Source: DASPWW01 sp035461345
Lineage (GTDB): Bacteria > Actinomycetota > Thermoleophilia > Solirubrobacterales > 70-9
Reading direction: 5' to 3'
NCBI GenBank assembly: GCA_035461345.1
Contig: DATHVJ010000133.1
Coordinates: 1 to 10,614 of the forward strand
DNA length: 10,614 nt
The notes under the pieces were generated by a model. The model did no database searches. It was not told the origin of the DNA and saw nothing but the letters and a program-made list of their open reading frames with translations. Both the position numbers and the translations under genes were made by a program. Shown here one piece after another: positions 1 to 5,799 of the stretch; the first letter of the stretch is position 1, and each line of letters opens with the position of its first letter.

Positions 1-420
1 GACCTCGGCGCCGCCGGCGAGGCGGTCGACGTCTCCCCCGGGTACCTGCGCAACTACCTCGTCCCGCGGCGGCTAGCCCAGCCGGCGACCAAGGGCGCGC
101 TCGAGGACGCCCGCCGTCGCCGCGAGGCCGCGGAGCGCGCCGAGCGCGAGCAGGCGGAGCGCGCCCAGGAGACCTCGGCGCTGCTGTCCAAGACCGTGCT
201 CACGATCTCGCACCGCGCCGGCGAGGACGGGAAGCTGTTCGGGTCGGTGACCTCGAAGGAGATCGCTGAGGCGATCCGCGACGCCCGCGGGCTGAAGATC
301 GACCGCAGGCGGATCAAGCTCCCCGAGCCGATCCGCGAGGTCGGCACGTTCATGGTCGAGGTCGAGATCGGCGGCGGCGTCACCGCGAAGGTGAAGACGA
401 TCGTCGCCGAGCAGAAGTAG
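1..420 (+). CDS. rplI: 50S ribosomal protein L9, 5'-truncated by the window edge
   Basis: L9 binds 23S rRNA at the base of the L1 stalk in the large ribosomal subunit and helps maintain reading frame. The frame is open from base 1 and gives 139 residues before TAG. It opens with DLGAAGEAVDVSPGYLRN, matching the N-terminal rRNA-binding domain just after the usual first 9-10 residues, so only the start is missing. The loop segment NYLVPRRLAQPATK follows. Next comes the long charged connecting helix, here very rich in Arg, Glu and Ala, at about window codons 35-62. The C-terminal domain then carries the hallmark GKLFGSVTSKEIAEAI and ends with VKTIVAEQK. The full length would be near 148-149 residues, normal for the family. 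The gene is followed by dnaB, the usual actinobacterial order (rpsF-ssb-rpsR-rplI-dnaB), which supports the identification. I see nothing abnormal in the visible part. Confidence 0.95.
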   Translation, partial: DLGAAGEAVDVSPGYLRNYLVPRRLAQPATKGALEDARRRREAAERAEREQAERAQETSALLSKTVLTISHRAGEDGKLFGSVTSKEIAEAIRDARGLKIDRRRIKLPEPIREVGTFMVEVEIGGGVTAKVKTIVAEQK

Positions 421-421
421 C

Positions 422-443
422 CGCGGCCGGCGCGATTCTTTTC
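422..443 (+). terminator. possible weak intrinsic terminator after rplI
   Basis: Two bases after the rplI stop, CGCG (422-425) and CGCG (431-434) can form a 4-bp all-GC stem with a 5-base loop. It is followed directly by ATTCTTTTC, the most T-rich stretch of this GC-rich window. Position and T-run suit a Rho-independent terminator, but the stem is short, so this is only suggestive. If it works it would separate rplI from dnaB transcription. The rest of the 199-base gap to dnaB holds a loose CGCCCC/GGGGCG pair (469-474 with 489-494) and no gene that I can see. Confidence 0.3.
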
Positions 444-619
444 CCGCCACTTGCGGCTCCGTCTTCGGCGCCCCTCTAGAAGCGCCGGGGGGCGTGTGAT
501 TCCATCGCCCGCGGCTTAGACGTCCGGGACGGGGCGTAATTCTGGTTCCGATGGCTTTAGAAGCTGAGCCTCGGAACGGGAGCTGGTCGAACCGACCGGG
601 GGGCGAGATACCGCCAACC

Positions 620-2032
620 ATGGCTCAGGCACAGACAACAGCAGCGCACATCCCGCCGCAGAACCTCGAGGCGGAGGAGTCGGTGCTGGGCGCGATGATG
701 GTCTCCGAGGCGGCGATCACGCCGGTGATCCTCGACATCCGGCTCCAGGACGAGGACTTCTACCGGGACCGCCACCGGGTCGTGTTCGGGACGATCAAGG
801 CGCTGTACGAGCGCTCGGAGCCGATCGATGCGCTGACGGTCAGCGAGCTGCTGTCCCAGCGCGGCGAGCTCGATGCCGCGGGCGGCAAGGACGCCGTGTC
901 GACGCTCGCCTCCACTGTCCCCGCTCCCGGGAACGCCCGCCATTACGCGGCGATCGTGAAGCAGAACGCGCTCCTGCGCCGGCTGCTCGCGGCGGCGCAG
1001 ACGATCCAGTCCTCGGTCCACGAGCGCGACGGGGAGCCCGAGGAGCTGGTCGAGTCGGCGGAGCGGCTGTTGTTCAGAGTCGCCCACGAGGAGCGCGCCA
1101 GCGACTTCCGCCAGGTGGCCGAGATACTCGTCGAGGAGATCGACCGGCTCGAGCAGCTCTCGAAGGGGGACACACAGCTCACCGGCGTCCCGGCGGGCTT
1201 CCGCGACCTCGACTCGATGACCGGCGGCTTCCAGCCCGGCAACCTGGTCGTGATCGCCGCCCGCCCGGCGATGGGGAAGTCGGCGTTGGTCGCGAATATC
1301 GCCGAGCACGTCGCCGTGAAGGAGAAGCGCCCGGTGGCGTTCTTCTCGCTCGAGATGTCGGAGACCGAGCTCGCGCACCGGTTCATCGCCGTGCGGGCGC
1401 GGATCGCGAGCGACCGGCTGCGGCGCGGCAAGGTGGCGGCCAAGGACTGGCCCGGGGTGGTGCGGGCGTGCAACGAGCTCGAACAGGCGCCGCTGTGGAT
1501 CGACGACTCCTCCGACGTCGGGATGCTCGACCTGCGTGCCAAGGCGCGCCGCCTGCACGCCTCCGAGGGCGGGCTCGGGCTCGTGATCGTCGACTACCTG
1601 CAGCTGATGCGGCCCGAGGACCCGCGCCAGAACAGGGTCGAGCAGGTCGCCCAGATCAGCCGCGGGCTGAAGATCCTCGCCCGCGAGCTCCAGGTCCCGG
1701 TGCTCGGCATCTCGCAGCTCTCGCGCGCCCCTGAGCAGCGTCCCGACAAGCGGCCAATCCTCTCCGACCTCCGCGAGTCGGGCCAGATCGAGCAGGACTC
1801 CGACCTCGTCGGCTTCATCTACCGCGACGAGTACTACAACGGCGAGGACTCCGACGACCCCGGTGTCGCCGAGCTGATCATCGCCAAGCACCGCAACGGC
1901 CCCACCGGCAAGGTCAAGCTCGCCTTCCTCGACCACTACCCGAGCTTCGCCAACCTGTCGCGCCAGGAGCGCCCGGTCGAGCAGAAGCCCGGCGAGGGCC
2001 CGCCCGTCCTCGACGCCGCCGAGGAGGCGTAG
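620..2032 (+). CDS. dnaB: replicative DNA helicase DnaB
   Basis: This is the hexameric 5'-3' helicase that unwinds the chromosome at the replication fork and recruits primase. The 470-residue product has the DnaB N-terminal domain (about 10-110, beginning IPPQNLEAEESVLGAMM), a linker, and the RecA-like C-terminal ATPase (about 185-450). Walker A is ARPAMGKSA with Lys220. Walker B is LVIVDYLQLM with Asp325. The motif RESGQIEQDSDLVGFIYR and the KHRNGPTGKV segment (Lys423/Arg425 region, arginine-finger loop) are all present. No intein interrupts the Walker A or later motifs, although inteins are known in DnaB. I chose ATG 620 because IPPQNLEAE then falls at residues 11-19, as in other DnaB proteins. 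An in-frame ATG at 551 would add 23 residues of low-complexity, non-DnaB-like sequence; a poor -10-like TAATTC (537-542) sits 8 bases before it. A G-run (599-604) upstream of 620 is a poorly spaced ribosome-binding candidate. The next gene begins immediately after the stop. Confidence 0.96.
   Translation: MAQAQTTAAHIPPQNLEAEESVLGAMMVSEAAITPVILDIRLQDEDFYRDRHRVVFGTIKALYERSEPIDALTVSELLSQRGELDAAGGKDAVSTLASTVPAPGNARHYAAIVKQNALLRRLLAAAQTIQSSVHERDGEPEELVESAERLLFRVAHEERASDFRQVAEILVEEIDRLEQLSKGDTQLTGVPAGFRDLDSMTGGFQPGNLVVIAARPAMGKSALVANIAEHVAVKEKRPVAFFSLEMSETELAHRFIAVRARIASDRLRRGKVAAKDWPGVVRACNELEQAPLWIDDSSDVGMLDLRAKARRLHASEGGLGLVIVDYLQLMRPEDPRQNRVEQVAQISRGLKILARELQVPVLGISQLSRAPEQRPDKRPILSDLRESGQIEQDSDLVGFIYRDEYYNGEDSDDPGVAELIIAKHRNGPTGKVKLAFLDHYPSFANLSRQERPVEQKPGEGPPVLDAAEEA
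2021..2027 (+). promoter_or_regulatory. strong ribosome binding site for the helicase-loader gene, inside the end of dnaB
   Basis: GAGGAGG encodes the final Glu-Glu-Ala of DnaB and lies 5 bases before the ATG at 2033, which itself directly follows the dnaB TAG. This is one of only two textbook Shine-Dalgarno sequences in the window, so it fixes the loader start and predicts translation coupled to dnaB. Confidence 0.75.
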
Positions 2033-2770
2033 ATGGCCGACCGCGCCGCCGCCCGGGCAACCCGGCTGGCCTCCGCCGACGCGACCGACCGCGCGTGCCC
2101 GTTCGGCGCCTGCGACGGGTCCGGATGGATCCTCGGCCCCGAGGACGTCGCGCGCCCGTGCGAGTGCCGCGAGCGCCGCCGCTCGCGCGCCCGCTCGCGC
2201 GGCGTCGCGTCGGTGATCCCCGCCAAGTACCGCGGGCTCAGCTTCGAGCGCCCGCCGATCACAGACCTCGACGCGACCGTCGTCGGCGCGGTGCGGGCGT
2301 TCGTCGACGAGCTCGACGAGCACCTCGGGTCGGGGCGCGGGCTGTGGCTGATGGGGGACGTGGGGACCGGCAAGACCTCGCTCGCGATGCTCGTCTCGAA
2401 GGCGGCGCTGGAGCGCGGCCGCTCGGTCGCGATCTACTCGCTGCCGCGCCTGCTGGCACGGATCCGGCGCACCTACGACGCCGACGCGGGCGAGCAGTCG
2501 TACCTTGAGTTCTTCGAGCGCCTGACCGCCGTCGACCTCCTGCACGTCGACGACCTCGGGGCCGAGAAGCGCTCCGACTGGGTGTTGGAGCAGCTCTACG
2601 CGCTGGTAGACGAGCGCTACGAGTCGCAGCGCTCCGTCCTCGTCACCACGAACCTGGACCAGGCAGAGCTCGAGGAGCAGATCGGCGCTCGCACGGTGTC
2701 ACGGCTGGTCGAGATCTGCGGTGATCCGCTGCCGCTGTTCGGCGACGACCTCCGCTACCGCGTGGGTTGA
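2033..2770 (+). CDS. DnaC/DnaI-like AAA+ ATPase, probable DnaB helicase loader
   Basis: The 245-residue protein belongs to the DnaC/IstB-type AAA+ ATPases. An N-terminal cysteine cluster, Cys22-x4-Cys27 and Cys43-x-Cys45 within CPFGACDGSGW and ARPCECRER, looks like a zinc-binding knuckle of the kind found in helicase loaders. The ATPase core follows: Walker A GDVGTGKTS (Lys114), Walker B LLHVDDLGA (Asp173/Asp174), the sensor-like LVTTNLD segment, and GARTVSRLVEICGDPLPL, which carries the conserved loader RxxSR arginines. It ends with GDDLRYRVG. It starts directly after dnaB (TAG-ATG) behind a strong ribosome binding site, so the two proteins are likely made together and the probable role is loading DnaB onto origin DNA. 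IstB-type transposition helpers share the fold, but there is no IstA transposase nearby and IstB proteins usually lack this cysteine cluster. The loader role is inferred from motifs plus position. Confidence 0.85.
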   Translation: MADRAAARATRLASADATDRACPFGACDGSGWILGPEDVARPCECRERRRSRARSRGVASVIPAKYRGLSFERPPITDLDATVVGAVRAFVDELDEHLGSGRGLWLMGDVGTGKTSLAMLVSKAALERGRSVAIYSLPRLLARIRRTYDADAGEQSYLEFFERLTAVDLLHVDDLGAEKRSDWVLEQLYALVDERYESQRSVLVTTNLDQAELEEQIGARTVSRLVEICGDPLPLFGDDLRYRVG

Positions 2771-2795
2771 CGCGGGCGTCCCACCCGGTCACATT
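2767..2795 (+). promoter_or_regulatory. sigma70-type promoter for the hydrolase/methyltransferase pair
   Basis: TTGACG (2767-2772, five of six bases of the -35 consensus) is separated by exactly 17 bases from CACATT (2790-2795, three of six of the -10 consensus). Seven bases later comes the ATG at 2803, so transcription would begin on or next to the start codon. The -35 box overlaps the stop codon of the loader gene. No Shine-Dalgarno sequence precedes 2803 at normal spacing. Seen: hexamers and spacing. Inferred: promoter function and a leaderless mRNA. Confidence 0.5.
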
Positions 2796-2802
2796 TCCGG
2801 GG

Positions 2803-3585
2803 ATGCCAACCGACGCGATCCTCCTCCCTGGCATCGTCTTGCCCAGCGACCTTGCCTATGGGGCACTGATCGAGTCGCTGGGCGGTGACGACAGGGCACG
2901 CGCCAAGGACCTGGAGGTCTACGCGACCGACCGCCCCCCGCCCGACTACGGGCTCGAGCTCGAGGTCGACGGCGTGCTGCGCGCGGCCGACGCGGCGGGC
3001 TTCGACCGCTTCCACCTGGTCGGCTACTCGGGAGGCGGAGCGATCGCGGCCGTGGTCGCGGCGCGCCATCCCGATCGCCTGCTCAGTCTCGCGTTGCTGG
3101 AGCCCGCGTGGATGGGGAACGAGGGCCTCAGCGGCGAGGAGCGCCAACTCCGGACCGAGATGGAACGGATACGGGACCTGCCGCCGGACCAGATGATGTC
3201 GAGCTTCATCCGCATGCAGCTCGCCCCCGGGGTGGAGCCGCCGCCCCCACCACCGGGACCGCCGCAGCCGTGGATGTCCAAGCGGCCGGCCGGAATCGAT
3301 GCCCTTACCCACGCCTTCGAGCGCCATGACCTCGATCCCGACGAGCTTCGGGCGTTCGCGAAGCCCGTCTACTTCGCGCTCGGGGAGCTGTCGAACCCCG
3401 ACTACTACGGTCGCATGGCGGAACGAGCGGAGCAGCTGTTCGCCGACTTCACGCTCGAGGTGTGGGACGGCCGCCACCACTTCGACCCGCCCCACCGCGC
3501 TGAGCCCGAGCGGCTCGCCGGTCGCCTACATGAGCTGTGGGCCCGGGCATCCGAGCGCGCAGCGGCGGAACGCGGATCTGGATGA
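2803..3585 (+). CDS. alpha/beta hydrolase fold protein
   Basis: A 260-residue single-domain alpha/beta hydrolase, probably cytosolic since no signal peptide or membrane segment is visible. The first strand reads DAILLPGIVLP. The nucleophile elbow is GYSGGG with Ser76. The C-terminal catalytic histidine lies in WDGRHHFDPPHR (His225 or His226). The acid is less clear: Glu195 or Asp200 in YFALGELSNPDYY sits where the family usually has it. A cap-like insert (about 105-175) contains six consecutive prolines (146-151). Substrate cannot be told from sequence; esterase, lactonase or a similar hydrolytic role fits. ATG 2803 is preferred over an upstream in-frame TTG at 2767, because the conserved strand then begins at once and the TTG lies inside a good -35 box. 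The stop overlaps the next start (ATGA), so it is coupled to the methyltransferase and may act on a related small molecule. Confidence 0.8.
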   Translation: MPTDAILLPGIVLPSDLAYGALIESLGGDDRARAKDLEVYATDRPPPDYGLELEVDGVLRAADAAGFDRFHLVGYSGGGAIAAVVAARHPDRLLSLALLEPAWMGNEGLSGEERQLRTEMERIRDLPPDQMMSSFIRMQLAPGVEPPPPPPGPPQPWMSKRPAGIDALTHAFERHDLDPDELRAFAKPVYFALGELSNPDYYGRMAERAEQLFADFTLEVWDGRHHFDPPHRAEPERLAGRLHELWARASERAAAERGSG

Positions 3586-4415
3586 GCGACGCGTCCGAGG
3601 TCGACGCCAAGCGCTTCAACGCCTTCGAGGCCGAGGGCTGGGAGGCGTCGGCGGTCGGCTACCACGACTTCTTCGAGCCGATCACCACACGGGCGATAGA
3701 GCCGCTCATGGACGCGGTCGGGGTCGCCGACGGCGACCGGGTGCTCGACGTCGCGACCGGCCCCGGGTACGTCGCTGCGGCAGCCGCCGCTCGGGGCGCG
3801 CAGGTCACGGGCATCGACATCTCGGCCAAGATGGTCGCCCTGGCGGGCGCTCGCCATCCCGGGATCCGGTTCCTGAGAGGGGACGCCGAGGCGCTGCCGT
3901 TCGAGCCGCACTCGTTCGACGCCGTGGTGGCGAGCTTCGCAATCCTCCACCTCGGGAGGCCCGAGGTGGCCACGGCCGAATTCGCGCGAGTCCTGGCCCC
4001 GGGGGGCCGCGTGGGTGTGACGGTGTGGGACGTTCCCTCTCGCGCGCGCCTGGTGGGTCTGCTGGTGGACGCGGTTCCCGCGGCCGGCGCGGAGCCGCCG
4101 TCGGACGTGCCCGTCGGCCCCGACTTCTTCCGCTTCGCTGACGACCGCGAGCTGGCGGAGCTGCTGGTCGGGGTGGGCTTGGGCGAGGTCGAAGTTCGCA
4201 CGATCTCCTTCAACCATGGGCTCGCGGACGCGAACGAGCTGTGGGAAGGGCTGCTCGCGGGCACGGTGCGGATGCGAGCGCTGATCGCCGGGCAGAGCGA
4301 GAGTGTGAAGCGCCGCATACACGCCGAGCTGAAGCGCCTCGCCGCCGCCCACCGCTCGGGCGACGAGCTGCAGATCCCGGTCTCGATCAAGCTCGGCACC
4401 GCCAGCAAGCCGTAG
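3582..4415 (+). CDS. class I SAM-dependent methyltransferase (Methyltransf_11/UbiE-like)
   Basis: This 277-residue protein transfers a methyl group from S-adenosylmethionine to an unknown acceptor. The Rossmann-type SAM fold is clear: motif I VLDVATGPG (54-62), the acidic end of strand 2 in GIDIS (Asp79, ribose binding), GDAEALPF (100-107, adenine side), SFDAVVASFAILHL (111-124), and the strand 5 region VLAPGGRVGVTVWD (137-150). The C-terminal part (about 165-277) is the variable acceptor region, with DFFRFADDRELAELL followed by helical segments. It resembles ubiquinone/menaquinone-type C-methyltransferases only in the SAM core, so no specific substrate is proposed. ATG 3582 overlaps the hydrolase TGA by four bases (ATGA), which indicates translational coupling. 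An in-frame upstream ATG at 3537 lies inside the hydrolase and is rejected. After its TAG a 57-base gap without a convincing terminator leads to purA. Confidence 0.85.
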   Translation: MSDASEVDAKRFNAFEAEGWEASAVGYHDFFEPITTRAIEPLMDAVGVADGDRVLDVATGPGYVAAAAAARGAQVTGIDISAKMVALAGARHPGIRFLRGDAEALPFEPHSFDAVVASFAILHLGRPEVATAEFARVLAPGGRVGVTVWDVPSRARLVGLLVDAVPAAGAEPPSDVPVGPDFFRFADDRELAELLVGVGLGEVEVRTISFNHGLADANELWEGLLAGTVRMRALIAGQSESVKRRIHAELKRLAAAHRSGDELQIPVSIKLGTASKP

Positions 4416-4457
4416 CGCCGAAAAGGGCGGAGGGTCCCGAATCGCCCCCGCGACGCT

Positions 4458-4463
4458 CATAAT
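4458..4463 (+). promoter_or_regulatory. -10-like element close to the purA start
   Basis: CATAAT (five of six bases of TATAAT) ends nine bases before the purA ATG, in an otherwise GC-rich spacer. No recognisable -35 box lies 16-18 bases upstream (TCCCGA at 4435-4440 is a poor match), and no Shine-Dalgarno sequence lies within 20 bases of the ATG. This fits a short-leader or leaderless purA transcript. Support is moderate to low. Confidence 0.35.
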
Positions 4464-4472
4464 GGCTTCGCC

Positions 4473-5780
4473 ATGCCGGGAATAGTGATCGTCGGCGCCC
4501 AGTGGGGCGACGAGGGAAAGGGAAAGGTGACCGACCTGCTCGCCGAGCGGGCGGAGATGGTCGTGCGTTTTCAGGGTGGCAACAACGCCGGCCACACGAT
4601 CGTCCGCGACGGCGAGGAGTTCAAGTTCCACCTGATCCCGTCCGGGATCCTGTACCCGGGCAAGACTTGCGTGATCGGCAACGGGGTCGTCATCGACCCC
4701 AAGGTGATGATCGGCGAGCTCGACGAGCTCAGGCGCCGCGGCGTCGACGTCAGCGGCCTGCGCCTGTCGGCCAACGCCCACCTGGTCATGCCCTACCACG
4801 TCCTGCTCGACACCGCCGGCGAGCTGAAGCTCGGCAAGCTCTCGATCGGGACGACGCGGCGGGGCATCGGCCCCTGCTACGCGGACAAGGCCGCGCGGCT
4901 CGGGATCCGGATGCAGGACCTGCTCGACGAGAAGATCCTGCGCAAGAAGATCATGGCTGCGCTCGAGCCCAAGCAGCACTCGCTGCGGCCGTTCGCCAAG
5001 GACCCGGAGCTCGACCTGCACGCGATGACCGAGAAGTACGTCACCTACGGCCACCGGCTCGAGCACCACATCGCCGACACCTCGCGCCTGTGCTGGGAGG
5101 CCCTGGACGGCGGCGCGACGGTGATCTTCGAGGGCGCCCAGGGCACGCTGCTCGACCTCGACCACGGCACCTACCCTTTCGTCACATCGTCGAACCCGGT
5201 CGCCGGCGCCGCCTGCGTCGGGGCGGGCGTCGGCCCCGCCGACATCGACGAGGTGTGGGGGGTTGCGAAGGCGTACGCGACGCGGGTCGGGGCGGGGCCG
5301 TTCCCGTCCGAGCTCGACGACGACATCGGTCGCACGCTGCTCGAGCGCGGCCACGAGTTCGGCACCACCACCGGCCGCGAGCGCCGCACCGGGTGGCTGG
5401 ACGCCGTCGCGCTCCGCTATGCCGTGCGGCTCAATCGCATGACCGCGCTCGCCGTCACCAAGCTCGACGTGCTGGCCGGGATCGACCCGTTGCGGGTGGC
5501 GGTCCGATACCGCCACCCCGAGGGCGCCGAGTTCGACGAGTTCCCATATCACCAGTCGATCCTCCACATGGCGGAGGCCGAGTACGACGAGCTGCCGGGG
5601 TTCGACGGGGAGATCGGAGAGGTGCGGCGCGAATCGGACCTGCCACGGGAGGCGCGCGATTACCTCGACCTGGTCGCCGAGCACGCCGGCGCCCCGGTCC
5701 GTCTCGTCGGCGTCGGGCCAGGCCGCGACCAGGTCGTGTGGCTCGGCGAGGAGCCCGAGGCCAGGCTCCGCGCCGCGTAG
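4473..5780 (+). CDS. purA: adenylosuccinate synthetase
   Basis: Catalyses the GTP-dependent condensation of IMP with aspartate to adenylosuccinate, the first committed step from IMP to AMP, in the cytosol. The 435-residue protein has the usual length and the family signatures: WGDEGKGK at 11-18 with catalytic Asp13, NNAGHT with catalytic His41, and GTTRRGIGPCYADK (126-139). EGAQGTLLDLDHGTYPFVTSSN (220-241) follows, then the aspartate loop GTTTGRERRTGWLD (297-310). TKLDVL (329-334) is the guanine-recognition motif, and GVGPGRDQ (413-420) lies near the C-terminus. ATG 4473 is chosen because IVIVGAQWGDEGKGK follows at once. An ATG at 4462 is out of frame. No catalytic residue that I can check is missing. 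Its neighbours are not purine genes, and it probably has its own promoter. accC begins 19 bases after its stop. Confidence 0.97.
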   Translation: MPGIVIVGAQWGDEGKGKVTDLLAERAEMVVRFQGGNNAGHTIVRDGEEFKFHLIPSGILYPGKTCVIGNGVVIDPKVMIGELDELRRRGVDVSGLRLSANAHLVMPYHVLLDTAGELKLGKLSIGTTRRGIGPCYADKAARLGIRMQDLLDEKILRKKIMAALEPKQHSLRPFAKDPELDLHAMTEKYVTYGHRLEHHIADTSRLCWEALDGGATVIFEGAQGTLLDLDHGTYPFVTSSNPVAGAACVGAGVGPADIDEVWGVAKAYATRVGAGPFPSELDDDIGRTLLERGHEFGTTTGRERRTGWLDAVALRYAVRLNRMTALAVTKLDVLAGIDPLRVAVRYRHPEGAEFDEFPYHQSILHMAEAEYDELPGFDGEIGEVRRESDLPREARDYLDLVAEHAGAPVRLVGVGPGRDQVVWLGEEPEARLRAA

Positions 5781-5786
5781 CGGGGC

Positions 5787-5792
5787 TATCCT
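5787..5792 (+). promoter_or_regulatory. -10-like element seven bases before the acyl-CoA carboxylase ATG
   Basis: TATCCT (TAnnnT pattern, four of six bases of TATAAT) ends seven bases before the ATG at 5800, in a 19-base gap after purA. A -35 match is not apparent (GGCTCC at the 17-base spacing), and no Shine-Dalgarno sequence is correctly placed. The geometry is that of leaderless promoters in high-GC actinobacteria. Read-through from purA remains possible. Confidence 0.4.
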
Positions 5793-5799
5793 CGCCGCC

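Noticed and set aside
469..494. CGCCCC/GGGGCG inverted pair between rplI and dnaB as a terminator or operator
   Set aside because: Six-base stem with a 14-base loop and no T-run; expected by chance at this GC content.
551..619. Upstream ATG extension of DnaB by 23 residues
   Set aside because: Added residues do not resemble DnaB N-termini, and ATG 620 places IPPQNLEAE normally. Kept as an alternative because a -10-like TAATTC precedes 551.
1258..1290. Possible intein site in the DnaB Walker A motif
   Set aside because: The motif is continuous (ARPAMGKSA) and the protein has normal length, so no intein is present.
557..2545. 662-codon open frame antisense to dnaB and the loader
   Set aside because: Low-complexity Arg/Ala/Asp/Leu-rich product with no motifs; a shadow caused by high GC at third codon positions of dnaB and the loader gene.
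4416..4429. CGCC-GAAAAG-GGCG hairpin after the methyltransferase as a terminator
   Set aside because: Only four base pairs and no downstream T-run.
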